Program-made: the position numbers and the translations under genes | Assembly (NCBI RefSeq): GCF_033042135.1 | Contig: NZ_WBXM01000001.1 | Location: 248,001 to 312,000, forward strand | DNA from: Haloechinothrix sp033042135 | GTDB lineage: Bacteria > Actinomycetota > Actinomycetes > Mycobacteriales > Pseudonocardiaceae | Reading direction: 5' to 3' | DNA: 64,000 nt | In this document: positions 63,466 through 64,000 of the stretch, piece after piece | How the letters are laid out: every line of letters starts with the position of its first letter | Numbering within the stretch: the stretch's first letter is position 1 | Notes under the pieces: generated by a model | The model's database searches: none | Seen by the model: the letters and a program-made list of their open reading frames with translations, nothing else | Told to the model about the DNA's origin: nothing

Positions 63466-64000
63466 TCACCCGATGGCGGGGTACGCCGACAAGCTCCGGT
63501 TCTCCATGCGGACCCCGATGACGCCGTTCGTGGCATGCGGCTTGATGCCCGGTTCCAGCTCCATGTCGGTGCCGTCCCGCAGGTCGAGCACGCCGAACTC
63601 GCTGTACAGCGCGCCGTGCCAGAGCGCGAAACCGGAGTCGGTGCTGGTCGGCACGCGCCGGTCGGGAGTGGCCTGCGGGGACATGGACCAGAGGCTCTCT
63701 CCGCTGTCCAGATCGTAGGCCGCCAAGTGACCGTGCTTCCGGACCCAGCAGATCGCGATGTCCTGGTGATCGGCAGCGCAGCGGAACGTCGTTCCTTGCA
63801 TATTGCCGCTCACCTCGGGCGCGGCAAACTCGTGTTCGACGGTTCCGGTGGCCATGTCCAGAACCTCCCCGCGGGGCCCACCGTCGCTGCCGTAGGAATG
63901 CGACACCAGGAGCCTGCCCTCGCCTGCCGGTTGAGTACCGGACAGTTCGTTGCTCCGCCACCGCTCCTCCCCGGTGTCGGCCGCGACCACCCGGGTCATG
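63466..64000 (-). CDS. PQQ-like beta-propeller protein, C-terminal part
   Basis: Reads off the end of the window; the last 178 residues are seen. Blade motifs typical of PQQ-binding-like repeats are visible: VVAADTGEERWRSNEL, LDMATGTVEHEF, AYDLDSGESLWSM and LDLRDGTDMELEP. Such proteins are often secreted or membrane-anchored; the N-terminus that would show this lies outside. Function unknown. Confidence 0.75.
   Translation of the reverse strand, partial: MTRVVAADTGEERWRSNELSGTQPAGEGRLLVSHSYGSDGGPRGEVLDMATGTVEHEFAAPEVSGNMQGTTFRCAADHQDIAICWVRKHGHLAAYDLDSGESLWSMSPQATPDRRVPTSTDSGFALWHGALYSEFGVLDLRDGTDMELEPGIKPHATNGVIGVRMENRSLSAYPAIG

Overview
The window comes from a high-G+C actinomycete. Gene content (VanW/L,D-type envelope protein, ESX/type VII secretion genes, DUF397/XRE pair, HspR-controlled dnaK operon, DUF3558 lipoprotein, GTG and TTG starts) points to the Pseudonocardiaceae or a close relative. 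Several landmarks keep the order known from the Mycobacterium tuberculosis region dcd (Rv0321), ugd (Rv0322), etfD (Rv0338c), dnaK-grpE-dnaJ-hspR (Rv0350-Rv0353), pyrE (Rv0382c), clpB (Rv0384c) and flavohemoprotein (Rv0385). The window is therefore conserved chromosomal core broken up by accessory insertions.

Layout. 0-7 kb: a frameshifted DHFR-like gene, an ExoA-like glycosyltransferase divergent from UDP-glucose dehydrogenase, a GroES-like protein and a very large VanW protein. 7-10 kb: a four-gene minus-strand locus headed by a frameshifted type VII secretion (T7SS) signal protein, with little recognisable function. 10-24 kb: fadE5-like acyl-CoA dehydrogenase, orphan LuxR regulator, secreted GDPD, macro-domain protein, PAP2 phosphatase, HD hydrolase, a Cys/His-rich metal-binding protein, methyltransferases, PP2C-like and DedA proteins, a methyltransferase/deaminase deletion chimera, GNAT and tRNA-Gly. 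23-31 kb: MpaB-type oxygenase, dcd, etfD, two TetR regulators, an HSL esterase and a PEBP protein. 31-35.5 kb: dnaK-grpE-dnaJ-hspR. 35.5-38.8 kb: an ESX accessory operon (helical protein, DUF3558 lipoprotein, PPE-like protein, EspG). 39-47 kb: two flavohemoglobin paralogues around a PPOX protein, an alanine/glycine symporter and clpB. 47-56 kb: SDR, M23 peptidase, a desaturase/sensor/histidine kinase/regulator operon, an SDR relic and a lower-G+C ESX-like mini-locus. 56-64 kb: pyrE, DUF2784, SpoU methyltransferase, ABC exporter with a two-component system, XRE/DUF397 pair and a partial beta-propeller protein.

Regulation visible in the sequence. Both dnaK and clpB carry HspR-type inverted repeats (HAIR) together with a GGAAC-N18-GTT promoter of the SigH/SigR class, so the chaperones appear to be under double control. 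A TACYG..CRGTA palindrome lies upstream of both fadE5 and etfD, suggesting one regulator for beta-oxidation and its electron sink. Two TetR-type loci have near-perfect operators.

Other structure. Two families of about 53-57 bp inverted repeats (three copies of one, five of the other) sit only between genes; they share the ends GAGCCGAA/TTCGGCTC. Several genes are interrupted: three by single-base insertions, one by an in-frame TAG, and two (the SDR relic and the methyltransferase/deaminase chimera) by large deletions. The best candidates for little-described systems are the low-G+C ESX-like cassette at 53.8-56.3 kb and the four-gene locus at 6.9-10.1 kb.
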